The notes under the pieces are model-generated. The model did not search any database. It saw only the letters and a program-made list of their open reading frames with translations, and had not been told where the DNA came from. Below are positions 33,893-43,849 of a DNA stretch of 63,694 nucleotides, in pieces; position 1 is the stretch's first letter, and each line of letters opens with the position of its first letter. The position numbers and the translations under genes were made by a program. Source of the stretch: an uncultured Clostridia bacterium (GTDB taxonomy: Bacteria > Bacillota > Clostridia > TANB77 > CAG-508); the NCBI GenBank assembly GCA_947631915.1, contig CANRNC010000011.1, positions 1-63,694 of the forward strand, given 5' to 3'.

Positions 33893-34366
33893 TCACATTT
33901 GTTTTAATTTGTCTTCCATTTCTAATTTATCCTGTAGTTCTATTTCATTTCCTAAAGCCTTTGAGATACAATAGCATACAATTGCCGTAATTCCAAAAAT
34001 GACTGCCAATATTATATTATAATGAGATAGCATATATCCATTATTTTCTATATATTCTGTTAGCGAATTACAATTATCTTTTTTTAAAATTTCATAATTT
34101 TTTTTAGAATTGTCCGTAAAATAAACAACAAATTCATCATAATCATATTTATTCTCATATTTTATTTTTTTTGGAGTTTTGTCTCCAAAATCTATATATG
34201 ATTCAATAATGCTAATATTAGTTTTATTTATATATAATATCCACATTTCTCCACAGAATGAATCATAAAAAGCTAAAAAGATATGAACTATTGCAGTACA
34301 AATACAGATAAAATATACTAATGTTAGTAAGATTTCATAGAATACATACATTTTTCTCTTTTTCAT
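33893..34366 (-). CDS. Membrane protein, two helices, unknown
   Basis: The start at 34366 (MKKRKMYVFYE) follows AGGGAG. The 157-residue protein has a helix at about 7-30, an outer loop of about 70 residues (LYINKTNISIIESYIDFG, YDEFVVYFTD), and a second helix near residue 120-140. The C-terminus is charged and Leu/Lys-rich. No family is recognised. It lies upstream of the broken DUF2975 gene on the same strand. Confidence 0.6.
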   Translation of the reverse strand: MKKRKMYVFYEILLTLVYFICICTAIVHIFLAFYDSFCGEMWILYINKTNISIIESYIDFGDKTPKKIKYENKYDYDEFVVYFTDNSKKNYEILKKDNCNSLTEYIENNGYMLSHYNIILAVIFGITAIVCYCISKALGNEIELQDKLEMEDKLKQM

Positions 34367-34483
34367 ATTTATCTCCCTGTACAAAAAAATATAACACAAC
34401 TTTTTTTGAAAGTCAATATATTTTTATCGTTTTTCGATAAATTATTAACTTGCTATATAGAAAACTTTAAATAAAAATGTATG

Positions 34484-34517
34484 AAAAAAGCACTTTTAAT
34501 AGTAACAGTGCTTTTTG
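34484..34517 (-). terminator. Terminator of the SanA-like gene
   Basis: The stem AAAAAAGCACT / AGTGCTTTTT is symmetric, with T runs on both sides, so it may work in both directions. Confidence 0.75.
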
Positions 34518-34552
34518 GTAATCAATTATATTTAATTAACTAAATTTTTAAA

Positions 34553-35218
34553 TTAGTTTTCATCATTAGTTATATTGCCATCACCATTAATTGATATTTT
34601 TTCTCCAAGGTATTTAGGCTTTGGCTTTATAATACATTTTATAAATTCTTTATTTCTTGCAACAACCTCTCTTACTTCTCTACTAAATTGACCATAATAC
34701 TTGATATCTTCAGCAGAAACTCCATAAGCCTCAATTTTAAAATTTTTTGCAATGTAAAGAGCTCTATATAAATGATACTTTTGCGTTACTATTACCATTT
34801 TACTTAAGCTAAAAATTTCTTTAGCACGATAAACACTATCATAAGTTGAGAATCCTGCATGATCCATAAAAATATCTTCACTTGGAATTCCTTTATCAAT
34901 TAAATAATTTTTCATTGCATTCACTTCATCATAATCATTTCGTCCATGGTCTCCAGATACAATTATTTTAGGCGCTACATTATTTTCATATAATTCTATT
35001 CCCTTATCTAATCTATCTTTAAGCATATAACTTAATTCCCCATTTGGCATTACTCTGCATCCTAAAATTAATATTGCTTCCATTTCTTTTAGATCTTCAG
35101 GCAGTACTATGTATGATTTAGTAGTATTTTTAACATATTGATTAATAGATATCGTAGCAATTATTAGTACAGCTATTATAATTATTAGTACTATTATTGT
35201 TGTTTTTAAAATCTTCAT
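34553..35218 (-). CDS. SanA/YdcF-like DUF218 protein
   Basis: A 221-residue protein with one N-terminal membrane anchor (about residues 4-26) and an extracytoplasmic DUF218 domain. The domain has AILILGCRVMPNGELS, then PKIIVSGDHGRNDYDEVNAMK, DHAGFSTYDSVYRAKEIF and VIVTQKYHLYRALYIAK. SanA homologues affect envelope permeability and vancomycin tolerance in Enterobacteria. The biochemical activity is not known. Confidence 0.88.
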   Translation of the reverse strand: MKILKTTIIVLIIIIAVLIIATISINQYVKNTTKSYIVLPEDLKEMEAILILGCRVMPNGELSYMLKDRLDKGIELYENNVAPKIIVSGDHGRNDYDEVNAMKNYLIDKGIPSEDIFMDHAGFSTYDSVYRAKEIFSLSKMVIVTQKYHLYRALYIAKNFKIEAYGVSAEDIKYYGQFSREVREVVARNKEFIKCIIKPKPKYLGEKISINGDGNITNDEN

Positions 35219-35232
35219 TTAACACCTCTTCT

Positions 35233-35257
35233 ATAAAAGGAGGCAAATTGCCTCCTT
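35233..35257 (-). terminator. Terminator of the alcohol dehydrogenase gene
   Basis: A 10-bp GC-containing stem (AAGGAGGCAA / TTGCCTCCTT) is followed on the minus strand by TTTTATAG. It lies five bases past the stop codon. Confidence 0.85.
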
Positions 35258-35262
35258 AATAA

Positions 35263-36417
35263 TTACATTGCTTCTCTATATAATCTTATAAAATCTTCTT
35301 TTGTTGTTTCTCTAGGGTTTCCTGGTCTGCATGCATCTTCCATTGCTTTATCTGCAAGCATTTCTAAATCTTCTTCTTTACAACCAGTATCTTTTACAGT
35401 CATTGTAACCCCTACAGATTTTGAAAGCTCTGATATTTTCCATACAAATGTATTAATTATATCTTGTTTTGAAAGATTTGCAGCATCTGGTCTTCCTATA
35501 TGAATTAGTATTTCTCTAAATCTCTCCCATGATACTTCTCCATTAAATCTCATAACCGTTGGAAGTAAAATCGCATTAGCTATTCCGTGAGGTGTATCAT
35601 ATACAGCACCTAGTTGATGTGCCATTGAATGAACAATTCCAAGTCCAACATTTGAAAATCCCATTCCAGCCATATATTGAGCAAGTGCCATATTTTCAAT
35701 AGCTTTAGGATCTTTATCATTAACAGCTGCAGGTAAGTTTTCAAATATTAATTCAATTGCTCTCATATGAAACATATCTGACATTGTATTATGCGCTTTT
35801 GTAATATATCCTTCTACTGCATGTGTTAGTGCATCTAACCCAGTTGAAGCTGCCGTCATTTTTGGTAATGACTCCATTAATTCTGAATCTACAATAGCAA
35901 GAACCGGAATATCATGTGGATCTACACAAACCATTTTTACTTGCTCATTTTCGTTTGTTATAACATAATTAATTGTTACTTCAGCAGCTGTTCCATGTGT
36001 TGTTGGAAGTGCTATAATTGGCAATCCTTTATTTTTAGTGTTTGAAACTCCGCAAAGTGATACAACATCATCCCTATCAGGGTTAGTCATTATTATAGAT
36101 ATTCCTTTAGCTGTATCTATAGCTGAACCTCCACCAACAGCAACAATGCAATCTGCTCCAAATTCTCTACACTTATCAACACCGTCTAACACATTTTTTA
36201 TAGTTGGATTTGGTTTTACATTTGAATATACTGTATATTCTATTCCTGCATTGCTCAATATTGATGTTACTTTATCAGTTACTCCACATTCTAATAAAGA
36301 TTTATCTGTAACAACGAAAATCTTTTTATATCCTCTATTATTAATTTCTTCTGGTAGTATCTCTCTACATCCTCTTCCAAAATAAGATGTCTCATTTAAA
36401 ACAAATCTTTCTGCCAT
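35263..36417 (-). CDS. Iron-containing alcohol dehydrogenase
   Basis: A 384-residue group III alcohol dehydrogenase: NAD(P) site GGGSAIDTAKGI, LPTTHGTAAEVT, and metal ligands in DALTHAVEGY (Asp and His) and SMAHQLGAVYDTPHGIANA (two His). The sequence is close to the lactaldehyde/1,3-propanediol/butanol dehydrogenase group. The exact substrate (ethanol, butanol, lactaldehyde) cannot be decided. It regenerates NAD(P)+ in fermentation. Good AAAGGAGG site; monocistronic with a terminator. Confidence 0.92.
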   Translation of the reverse strand: MAERFVLNETSYFGRGCREILPEEINNRGYKKIFVVTDKSLLECGVTDKVTSILSNAGIEYTVYSNVKPNPTIKNVLDGVDKCREFGADCIVAVGGGSAIDTAKGISIIMTNPDRDDVVSLCGVSNTKNKGLPIIALPTTHGTAAEVTINYVITNENEQVKMVCVDPHDIPVLAIVDSELMESLPKMTAASTGLDALTHAVEGYITKAHNTMSDMFHMRAIELIFENLPAAVNDKDPKAIENMALAQYMAGMGFSNVGLGIVHSMAHQLGAVYDTPHGIANAILLPTVMRFNGEVSWERFREILIHIGRPDAANLSKQDIINTFVWKISELSKSVGVTMTVKDTGCKEEDLEMLADKAMEDACRPGNPRETTKEDFIRLYREAM

Positions 36418-36499
36418 TTTAAATTCCTCCTTTGATTTTATATATCTAATATTATATCACTATAATAAATTTTTAATCAATAATTTTGACCAATAAATT

Positions 36500-37714
36500 T
36501 TATTCCTTTCTCTTTGCTTTTACTATATTTTCTACATTCATTACAGTTCCTCTTGTTATCTTGCTATATCCATATTTCTCTTTTAATACATCTATTGATT
36601 TATCAATCTTCTCTTGCTTTTTAGAGTTTTCATTATCAAATAGTGTTAATTGAATTTGACCTTTATGACATAATTCATCTGTCCTAACCCCAATTAATCT
36701 AATAAAATCACCTTTATACATCTCTTCAACAATTTCTTTTGCCACTTTATATATTTCTCTTGTGCTATTAGTTGATATCAGTAATTTTCTTTGATGAGAA
36801 TAATCTTTAAAATCCTTTGTTCTTAATTGAACACTTACTACATTAGCAAGTAAATCGTATTTTCTTAATCTATATGTTACTTGTTCAGTTAAAGCTAATA
36901 CAATTTCATTAATCTTATCTTTTCCATATATATCTGATGGTAATGTTATAGAATTTCCAATTGACTTTGGTTCTTCTGGCTCATATTGCACCTCTGAATT
37001 ATCAATTCCATTTGCGTATTCCCACATAAGTTTTCCATGTTTGCCGAACTTCTTAATTAATATTTTTTCATCAAACTTTGCTAAATCTCCTATTTTTCTT
37101 ATGCCCATGTTATATAATTTTGGAACTGTTTTTCTACCTAACATAAATAACTCACTTATAGGTAAGCACCACATTTTTTTAGGTATTTCTTCCTCATACA
37201 AAGTATGTACTTTATTAGGTTTTTCAAAATCAGATGCCATTTTTGCAAGTAGCTTATTATGAGCCACTCCTACGTTAACTGTAAAGCCAAGCTCTTTCTC
37301 TACTCTATTATTTATTTCTATTGCTTTATTAAGTAAAGTAGCTCCTGCTAAATATTCTGTCATGTCCAAAAAACACTCATCTATGCTAAATCTTTCTATT
37401 TTATCAGTATATTGTAGTAATAAATTATATAGTGCATTTGAATAGTTTTTATAAACTTTATAATTAGAAGGATATACTTGTAAATTATTACATTTCTTTC
37501 TTGCTTGATATAAAGTTTCTCCTGTAACTATTCCACATGCTTTAGCTTTCATGCTTTTTGCTAAAACTATTCCTGAACGTGTTTCTTCATCTCCTCCAAT
37601 TACAGAAGGAATTTCTCTAATATCTAAAGTTTCCCCTTCTTTTAATCTTTGAATTGCAGTCCATGATAAAAAAGCATTGTTTACATCTACATGAAGTATT
37701 TGTCTTTCTTTCAT
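36500..37714 (-). CDS. Y-family DNA polymerase (DinB/Pol IV-like)
   Basis: A 404-residue translesion polymerase. Catalytic residues lie in ILHVDVNNAFLSW (first Asp) and RFSIDECFLDMT (Asp-Glu). The fingers have GIVLAKSMKAKACGI, and KLLAKMASDFEKPNKV is typical of the palm. A helix-hairpin-helix region (LPISELFMLGRKTVPKLYNMGI) and a little-finger domain follow. The sequence resembles the UvrX-like branch with NNAFL instead of the CFFAS motif of classical DinB. No beta-clamp motif was clearly identified, although QLTLF near residue 371 is a good candidate. Confidence 0.9.
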   Translation of the reverse strand: MKERQILHVDVNNAFLSWTAIQRLKEGETLDIREIPSVIGGDEETRSGIVLAKSMKAKACGIVTGETLYQARKKCNNLQVYPSNYKVYKNYSNALYNLLLQYTDKIERFSIDECFLDMTEYLAGATLLNKAIEINNRVEKELGFTVNVGVAHNKLLAKMASDFEKPNKVHTLYEEEIPKKMWCLPISELFMLGRKTVPKLYNMGIRKIGDLAKFDEKILIKKFGKHGKLMWEYANGIDNSEVQYEPEEPKSIGNSITLPSDIYGKDKINEIVLALTEQVTYRLRKYDLLANVVSVQLRTKDFKDYSHQRKLLISTNSTREIYKVAKEIVEEMYKGDFIRLIGVRTDELCHKGQIQLTLFDNENSKKQEKIDKSIDVLKEKYGYSKITRGTVMNVENIVKAKRKE

Positions 37715-37783
37715 AATCTACATCACCCACTTCATATATTATAGAACACAAGTTTGTGAATGTCAATTATTATTTTATTTCAT

Positions 37784-37815
37784 ATAAAAAAGGTATAGTT
37801 TTTATACTATACCTT
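37784..37815 (-). terminator. Terminator of the secreted protease gene
   Basis: A 10-bp stem (AAGGTATAGT / ACTATACCTT) has a T-rich run on the minus strand. It ends nine bases beyond the protease stop. Confidence 0.8.
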
Positions 37816-37823
37816 ATATTTTT

Positions 37824-40484
37824 TTATTTATAATTATATTTTATGAACTTAATAACAAATATGCTTATAGCAATAAAAGAAATTATTATAATTAACGTAG
37901 TTACTACTTCCTGACCTGTTTGAGGTATAGTTCCTGTTAATTTTGTTGGATCTCCATTTCCTTTGTCCGTACCATCTGTGTAGATATCATCTGGTGAATT
38001 TGTTTTCTTAATTACAGTTATATTTGCAGTTGCAGTATGTGAACCATCATTCGTAGTAACTGTAATTTGAGCTGTTCCTTCTCTTTTCGCAGTTAATACT
38101 CCTGTAGAACTTACTTCTACTATACTACTATCTGAACTTGACCATGATACTTCTCTATTTGTTGCATTTGTTGGATTCAAGGTTGCAACTAATGTTGAAT
38201 TTTGCCCAACTTGCATCGTTAAGTTTTGAGTATTCAATGATACTGATTGTACAGCAATGTTTTTTTGTTGTTCATTTTTTATTACAGTAACACTTGCAGT
38301 TGCAGTATGTGAACCATCATTTGTAGTAACTGTAATTTGAGCTGTCCCCTCTTTTTTAGCAGTCAACATGCCGGTAGAACTTACTTCTACTACACTACTA
38401 TCTGAACTTGACCATGATACCTTTTTATTTGTCGCATTTATTGGACTCAAAGTTGCAACTAACGTTGAAGTATTCCCAACTTTCATAGTTAAGTTTTGTG
38501 TATTTAATGATACTGAACTTACTGGAATATTTCCTGTTGAAGGTTCTGCACTTTCTACAGTTATTACACAAGTATCTGTAACATTTCCATAAACTGTTTT
38601 TACTGTAATTATAGCTGTTCCTTCAGATATTCCTTTTACGGTTCCATTTGATACTGTTGCTACAGAATCTTTTGAACTTGACCATATTAAATCTTTATGT
38701 GTTGCACTTTCTGGTTGAACTGTAGCTATTAAATTTTTTGTTTCATTAATTTTAATTGTTTCGGCATGTGAATTCAATGTAACTCCTGTTGGTTCTACTA
38801 TTGCACTTTCAGCAATAATATCTGTATAGGCATCTATACATGCACTTGTATCTCTTAACGTGTATGTTGAAAGTTTAAATCCATCTAAATCATCCCATTG
38901 AGTTCCATCAATTGATATATAGCTTTCTCCTGGATTTGATTCAGCATTATTATAATAATTTCCTCCTGAAACTGATATACCACTATTTGTCATATTACAT
39001 TCTAAAGGAAAATCTGCTCCTCCTGTTTCTGAATCATTTTTTATATACTTTACTGCAATTACAAACTTATTACCTGTTAATTCTTGTGGTGTTATATCAA
39101 TAGTATGATATCCTGGTTCTAAAGCTTCTGAACCGGTTTTAGTTGCTACAAGTGTTAAGTTATTTAAATCACTACCAGAAGTATTTGTATAAATTTCTAT
39201 TCCTTCTGTTTTTCTTAAATAAACACCAATTTCATTCAAATATTCTTTTTCTCCAGCTTGACTCCTTTTATCATATACATTAGCTGTATATACACTTGTT
39301 ATAGATGGTGCACTGAACCCTAAATTTTCACCTAATTCTGAATGAGTATAAAATTCAGATAAATCTGCATCATCTGTTTTATATATGTCATTAATTCCTA
39401 TAATTTGTTGTTCAATTATAGCATCATCATATGAGACATATATATATCCGTTTTTTCCAAAATCCTCTCCATAAGAATTCAAAACAATATATGCACCTGG
39501 TTTCGCAGGTTTATGTCCATCTGCGAAATTTGATACTTCATATGTATCATCCCATCCTACTATAGTTACAGCATGATTCATTGTAGCAGAACTTGAAAGA
39601 TACCATGCACCTGTATCTGGGTTTAAATATCCACCTTGTGAAGAATAACTTCCTTCACGATCTATCTGTATATCTGTGTAAAAAGACGCCACTACTGCTC
39701 CTTCATTCTTTATGTGCTCTTTTACATTATTTCTTATAGCTAGAACTTCATTTTCTGAATATGTAGTTCCTCCGATCTGACTACTTTTATATGTAACATT
39801 GCCACTTGCATCATATTGTTTATATATACCAGCAAACATAGTTAAATCAGTTGCTCTAGCCCTGACATCTTGTGGAATCACCACACTCTGAAGATCTTTT
39901 AACCCATATTCACTACTGGTATTCTCCAATGGGTTATATACACTACTAAATGGTAAATCACTTTCATAGGTTGGTCCATATCCATTTGCCAAATATGCTA
40001 ATAGCATATTAAATGTTCCTCCCTCTCCTACTGTTCTACCAAATAGTCTAGCTGTAAAATAATCTATGTGCATTGGAGAATATTCTGTATTAGAATTATA
40101 TTTCCTAGTCATATTTGTTTCTATCATAGATGAAGCTGCAAAAGCCCAACAAGAACCCGTAGTTAATTGATTTTTTACTTTAATAGTACTTAATATCTCT
40201 CTTAAATCATACTCATCACCTAAATTTGAAGCTGTACCTGACATTAAAGTATTATAAGTTGATCTCTTCATGCTTTCTTTTAAAGTTATTGTGCTATAAT
40301 ACGGTTCTATCGTTTTTCTTCTTTCTTCTTCAGGTAAATTTTCCCATTGTTCATGTTCATATGATTCACTTAATTGAAAATCATCTTTCTGCAATGAATT
40401 TGCAAGACTAATAGTAGAATATACTAAAGTTATTAAAACTATAAAAACTACTATTATTTTTATATTTTTAGCTAGCTTCCTCAT
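37824..40484 (-). CDS. Secreted papain-like (C1) protease with Ig-like repeats and a sortase-type tail
   Basis: An 886-residue surface protein. Order: signal peptide (residues about 1-28), propeptide, C1A peptidase (catalytic Cys in QLTTGSCWAFAASS, His in MNHAVTIVGWDD, Asn in YIVLNSYGEDFG), and a lectin-like domain after about residue 390. Three bacterial Ig-like (BIG2) repeats from about 580 follow, each with W-x-SSD-x-S-x-V and GTAxITV. The end has a TIPQTGQE motif, a membrane helix and a positively charged tail, a variant of LPXTG. The two last BIG2 repeats are nearly identical. It probably degrades host or dietary protein at the cell surface. Confidence 0.9.
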   Translation of the reverse strand: MRKLAKNIKIIVVFIVLITLVYSTISLANSLQKDDFQLSESYEHEQWENLPEEERRKTIEPYYSTITLKESMKRSTYNTLMSGTASNLGDEYDLREILSTIKVKNQLTTGSCWAFAASSMIETNMTRKYNSNTEYSPMHIDYFTARLFGRTVGEGGTFNMLLAYLANGYGPTYESDLPFSSVYNPLENTSSEYGLKDLQSVVIPQDVRARATDLTMFAGIYKQYDASGNVTYKSSQIGGTTYSENEVLAIRNNVKEHIKNEGAVVASFYTDIQIDREGSYSSQGGYLNPDTGAWYLSSSATMNHAVTIVGWDDTYEVSNFADGHKPAKPGAYIVLNSYGEDFGKNGYIYVSYDDAIIEQQIIGINDIYKTDDADLSEFYTHSELGENLGFSAPSITSVYTANVYDKRSQAGEKEYLNEIGVYLRKTEGIEIYTNTSGSDLNNLTLVATKTGSEALEPGYHTIDITPQELTGNKFVIAVKYIKNDSETGGADFPLECNMTNSGISVSGGNYYNNAESNPGESYISIDGTQWDDLDGFKLSTYTLRDTSACIDAYTDIIAESAIVEPTGVTLNSHAETIKINETKNLIATVQPESATHKDLIWSSSKDSVATVSNGTVKGISEGTAIITVKTVYGNVTDTCVITVESAEPSTGNIPVSSVSLNTQNLTMKVGNTSTLVATLSPINATNKKVSWSSSDSSVVEVSSTGMLTAKKEGTAQITVTTNDGSHTATASVTVIKNEQQKNIAVQSVSLNTQNLTMQVGQNSTLVATLNPTNATNREVSWSSSDSSIVEVSSTGVLTAKREGTAQITVTTNDGSHTATANITVIKKTNSPDDIYTDGTDKGNGDPTKLTGTIPQTGQEVVTTLIIIISFIAISIFVIKFIKYNYK

Positions 40485-40612
40485 TGTTTTCCTCCAATAT
40501 TTCTTCTTTCGACATAATTACACATTAATATTAACATATATTTATATCCTATTCAATATAATATCGTCAAATGTCTAGTTTTTGTAATGCTTTTGTAATA
40601 TCTTTGTAATAT

Positions 40613-40643
40613 AAAAAATACAAGGTCATACATTACCTTGTAT
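40613..40643 (-). terminator. Terminator of pyrB
   Basis: A 9-bp stem (ATACAAGGT / ACCTTGTAT) with an eight-base loop is followed on the minus strand by a run of T residues. Confidence 0.85.
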
Positions 40644-40655
40644 TTTGTGTAATAT

Positions 40656-41567
40656 TTAAATATTTTCTTTGTTAAATGCTTGTAGCAATAATGCCATACG
40701 TATGTATAGTCCATTGCCAGCTTGTTCGAAATATAAAGCTCTTGGATCATCATCTACATCTTCTGCAATTTCACCTGTTCTTGGTAATGGATGAAGAACT
40801 ATTGTATGATCTGAGAATCTATTTAATACTTCTTTATTTATTATATATTCTTCTTTTCCAAAATCCCCCTCAAATCTCTCTTGTTGTATTCTTGTATGAT
40901 ACATTACATCAACATCTTTTGGAATATCATCAAAACTATTACATATTTTATATTCTATATTTCTTTCTTTTAAGAAATCTATATATTCTTGAGGTAGCAT
41001 AAATTCTTTCTTGCTCAATCCATAAATTTCGACATTATCATATAATGCTAATAATTTTATTAATGAATGTATCGTTCTACCGTATGTTAAGTCACCTAAA
41101 ATAGCCACTTTAACTCCATCTATTTTTCCTCTCTTTTCTCTTATTGTATATAAATCTAGTAATGCTTGCGTTGGATGTTCTCCTTTTCCACTTCCTGCAT
41201 TTAATATTGGTACTTTAGCAACACTTGCAGCATCTGTTGCAGAATTTACATCACTATGTCTAATAACAATAGCATCGGCATAATTTTGAAGTACTTTAAC
41301 TGTATCTTTTAAAGTCTCTCCCTTCTTTACTGAAGAATTTGATGAAGCATTTTCTGTTGAAATAACTTGTCCTCCTAATCTTAATACTGCCGTTTCAAAA
41401 GATAATCTTGTTCTTGTACTTGGTTCATAAAACATAGTTGCAACAATTTTTCCCTCAATAGCTTTTGAATATTTTGCTGGATTGGACTTTATCTTGCTTG
41501 CTATGTCAAATAATTCCTCCAAAGTTTCTTTAGTATATTGGCCTGCACTTAATACATGTCTTAACAT
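40656..41567 (-). CDS. pyrB: Aspartate carbamoyltransferase catalytic chain
   Basis: A 303-residue enzyme of pyrimidine synthesis that joins carbamoyl phosphate and aspartate. It has the carbamoyl phosphate loop FYEPSTRTRLSFETA, the SVKKGETLKDT loop, IRHSD, GSGKGEHPTQALLDLYTI and HPLPRTGEI. The regulatory subunit pyrI is not adjacent, and the other pyr genes are absent from the window. It lies 49 bases from the end of pncB, so read-through from the NAD genes is possible. Confidence 0.95.
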   Translation of the reverse strand: MLRHVLSAGQYTKETLEELFDIASKIKSNPAKYSKAIEGKIVATMFYEPSTRTRLSFETAVLRLGGQVISTENASSNSSVKKGETLKDTVKVLQNYADAIVIRHSDVNSATDAASVAKVPILNAGSGKGEHPTQALLDLYTIREKRGKIDGVKVAILGDLTYGRTIHSLIKLLALYDNVEIYGLSKKEFMLPQEYIDFLKERNIEYKICNSFDDIPKDVDVMYHTRIQQERFEGDFGKEEYIINKEVLNRFSDHTIVLHPLPRTGEIAEDVDDDPRALYFEQAGNGLYIRMALLLQAFNKENI

Positions 41568-41616
41568 ATTTAATCCTCCTTAAATTTCTATATATTTTAT
41601 TAAAAATTAAATTCAA

Positions 41617-43047
41617 TTATTTTTGATCTTCTAACATTTTTTGCTTTAAATCCCATAATTCCTTTGACAAATCAACGTAATACTTTTGAGGATTATCTAA
41701 ACGCTTGACCTCATCCCAAATAGTATTAAGTTGTTCTTTTTCATATTTGGCTATTTCTTCTAGTTTTGGTAATTTATAAACTAACTTGCCATTATCATAA
41801 ATCTTTTCAGCAAGTGGTTTAACATAATAGCCTTTTAAAGTCTTTTTCTTCCAAGGAGATTGTGGATCAAAAATTTCATATTCATCCTCATTTATTTCCT
41901 CATTTGCTAATGTAATAAGATCTGCAATAGCATAATTAGTGCTTTTAGAATAAAATCTATATGCCTTTTTAAAGCTTGGATTAGTGATTTTTGCTACATT
42001 CTCACTTATCTTAATTTTAGGAATTATTTTTCCATTTTTTTCAATTGCCACTAATTTGTAGACCGCTCCAAATACTGCATCACTTTTTGCAGTTATTAAA
42101 TTTTCTCCTACCCCGAAAGAATCGACCTTTGCTCCTTGCTTTATTAGAGAAGCTATTAAGTATTCATCTAACGAGTTTGTAACACATATTTTACAATCCT
42201 TATAACCTGCTTCATCTAGCATTATTCTTACTTTTTTTGATAGGTAAGCTAAATCTCCACTATCTAGTCTAACAGCTGCTGGTCTTATTCCTTTTGGTTT
42301 AAGAACTTCGTCAAATACTTTTATTGCATTTGGTACACCACTCTCTAGAGTATTATAGGTATCTACCAATAAAGTACATCCATTAGGATAAATTTCAGCA
42401 TATGCTTTAAAAGCTTCATATTCTGAATCGAAGCTTTGTATCCAACTGTGAGCCATCGTTCCACTTGCAGGTACACCAAATTTTTGCGCTGTTAATGTAC
42501 AAGAAGTTCCAACTGCCCCACCAATTATTGCTGCCCTTGCTCCATATATAGCCGCTGAAGTTCCATGTGCTCGTCTTGCACCAAATTCCATAACAGGCCT
42601 ATTTCCTGCTTCTTTAACTATTCTGTTCGTTTTTGTGGCTATTAAACTCTGATGATTTATTATTAAAAGTAGCATTGTTTCAAGTAATTGTGCCTCTATT
42701 ATAGGTGCTCTTACAGTTAATAAAGGTTCATTTGGAAATACTACTGTTCCTTCTGGAATCGCCCATATATCTCCACTAAATTTAAAATCTTTTAAATAAG
42801 TTAAAAACTCTTCAGAAAAAATCTGTTTACTTCTTAAATAGTTTATATCTTCATCATCAAACTTTAAATTTTCTATAAATTCAATAATCTGCTCTAGTCC
42901 TGCAACTATTGCATATCCTCCTTTGTCAGGTACATTTCTAAAGAAAACATCAAAATATGCAATATCGTTCATATTATTCAAAAGATAACCGTTTGACATT
43001 GTAAATTCGTAAAAGTCTGTTACTAATTCTAATTTATCTTTATTCAT
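41617..43047 (-). CDS. pncB: Nicotinate phosphoribosyltransferase
   Basis: A 476-residue enzyme of NAD salvage: LVTDFYEFTMSNGYLL at the start, MEFGARRAHG with the catalytic-region His, GTMAHSWIQSF, LVDTYNTLESG, and VRLDSGDLAYLSKKVR. It makes nicotinate mononucleotide. It sits two bases downstream of nadE, so the two are co-translated and act in the same pathway. Confidence 0.95.
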   Translation of the reverse strand: MNKDKLELVTDFYEFTMSNGYLLNNMNDIAYFDVFFRNVPDKGGYAIVAGLEQIIEFIENLKFDDEDINYLRSKQIFSEEFLTYLKDFKFSGDIWAIPEGTVVFPNEPLLTVRAPIIEAQLLETMLLLIINHQSLIATKTNRIVKEAGNRPVMEFGARRAHGTSAAIYGARAAIIGGAVGTSCTLTAQKFGVPASGTMAHSWIQSFDSEYEAFKAYAEIYPNGCTLLVDTYNTLESGVPNAIKVFDEVLKPKGIRPAAVRLDSGDLAYLSKKVRIMLDEAGYKDCKICVTNSLDEYLIASLIKQGAKVDSFGVGENLITAKSDAVFGAVYKLVAIEKNGKIIPKIKISENVAKITNPSFKKAYRFYSKSTNYAIADLITLANEEINEDEYEIFDPQSPWKKKTLKGYYVKPLAEKIYDNGKLVYKLPKLEEIAKYEKEQLNTIWDEVKRLDNPQKYYVDLSKELWDLKQKMLEDQK

Positions 43048-43049
43048 TT

Positions 43050-43829
43050 TTATCTTCCTTTCACTAGATAATTATTACGTTCAAATGTAAAAGTTGGAAT
43101 TGGTTGCCTTTTATGTTTAGATTGATTATATTTCTCCAATATAATCTTTTTTGCATTTTCTTCCGTATCTCCTTTCTCAATCATATCAGCTATTTGCGTA
43201 TATTTTACACCTAATTTTTCTTCATCAGTCTTTCCACCCAATCCATCATTAGGTGCTTTATTTATTATTTTATCTGGTACACCTAACTTTTTTCCAATCT
43301 CCAACACTTCAGGTACTGTAAAATTTCCTATCGGATTAAAGTCAGAAGCACTATCTCCCCATTTTGTGGTATATCCAACCATTGCTTCACACAAATTTCC
43401 TGTACCTATAACAAGATATCCTAAAGTTTGAGCTACTGCATATAACGTAGTCATTCTTAAGCGAGGTTTTATATTTATTTTAGCTTCTATACTTAATTTA
43501 TTATAACCTAGGTTTTTAATTGAGTTATCTAACTCTTCTTCTAATTTAATATAACTATCTGTTAAGTTATTTTTTATAAATCTTATTCCAAATGTATCTG
43601 CAACTAATTTTGCATCGTCATAGTCACTAGAAATAGATTCACATGGCATAGAAACTGCAACTACATTTTCCTTTCCTAATGCTTTAACACTCATTGCTAT
43701 TACTGTAGCCGAATCTTTTCCTCCACTATTTCCTACTACTACTCCTTTAGCTCCTGAATTATGAACATAATCTTTTATCCATTGAATTGCTTCATTCATT
43801 CTTAACAGTAATTCTTGCTCATTTAACAC
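43050..43829 (-). CDS. nadE: NH3-dependent NAD+ synthetase
   Basis: The start is placed at GTG 43829; a GTG at 43838 lies in the ribosome binding site GAAAGGTG. The 259-residue enzyme has the PP-loop VVGNSGGKDSATVIAM and RLRMTTLYAVAQTL, then GTGNLCEAMVGYTTKWGDSASDFNPI, and near the end KAPNDGLGGKTDEEKLG. No glutaminase domain is attached, so it uses ammonia. It finishes NAD synthesis after PncB and NadD. Confidence 0.95.
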   Translation of the reverse strand: MLNEQELLLRMNEAIQWIKDYVHNSGAKGVVVGNSGGKDSATVIAMSVKALGKENVVAVSMPCESISSDYDDAKLVADTFGIRFIKNNLTDSYIKLEEELDNSIKNLGYNKLSIEAKINIKPRLRMTTLYAVAQTLGYLVIGTGNLCEAMVGYTTKWGDSASDFNPIGNFTVPEVLEIGKKLGVPDKIINKAPNDGLGGKTDEEKLGVKYTQIADMIEKGDTEENAKKIILEKYNQSKHKRQPIPTFTFERNNYLVKGR

Positions 43830-43849
43830 TTTTATCACCTTTCTTCATA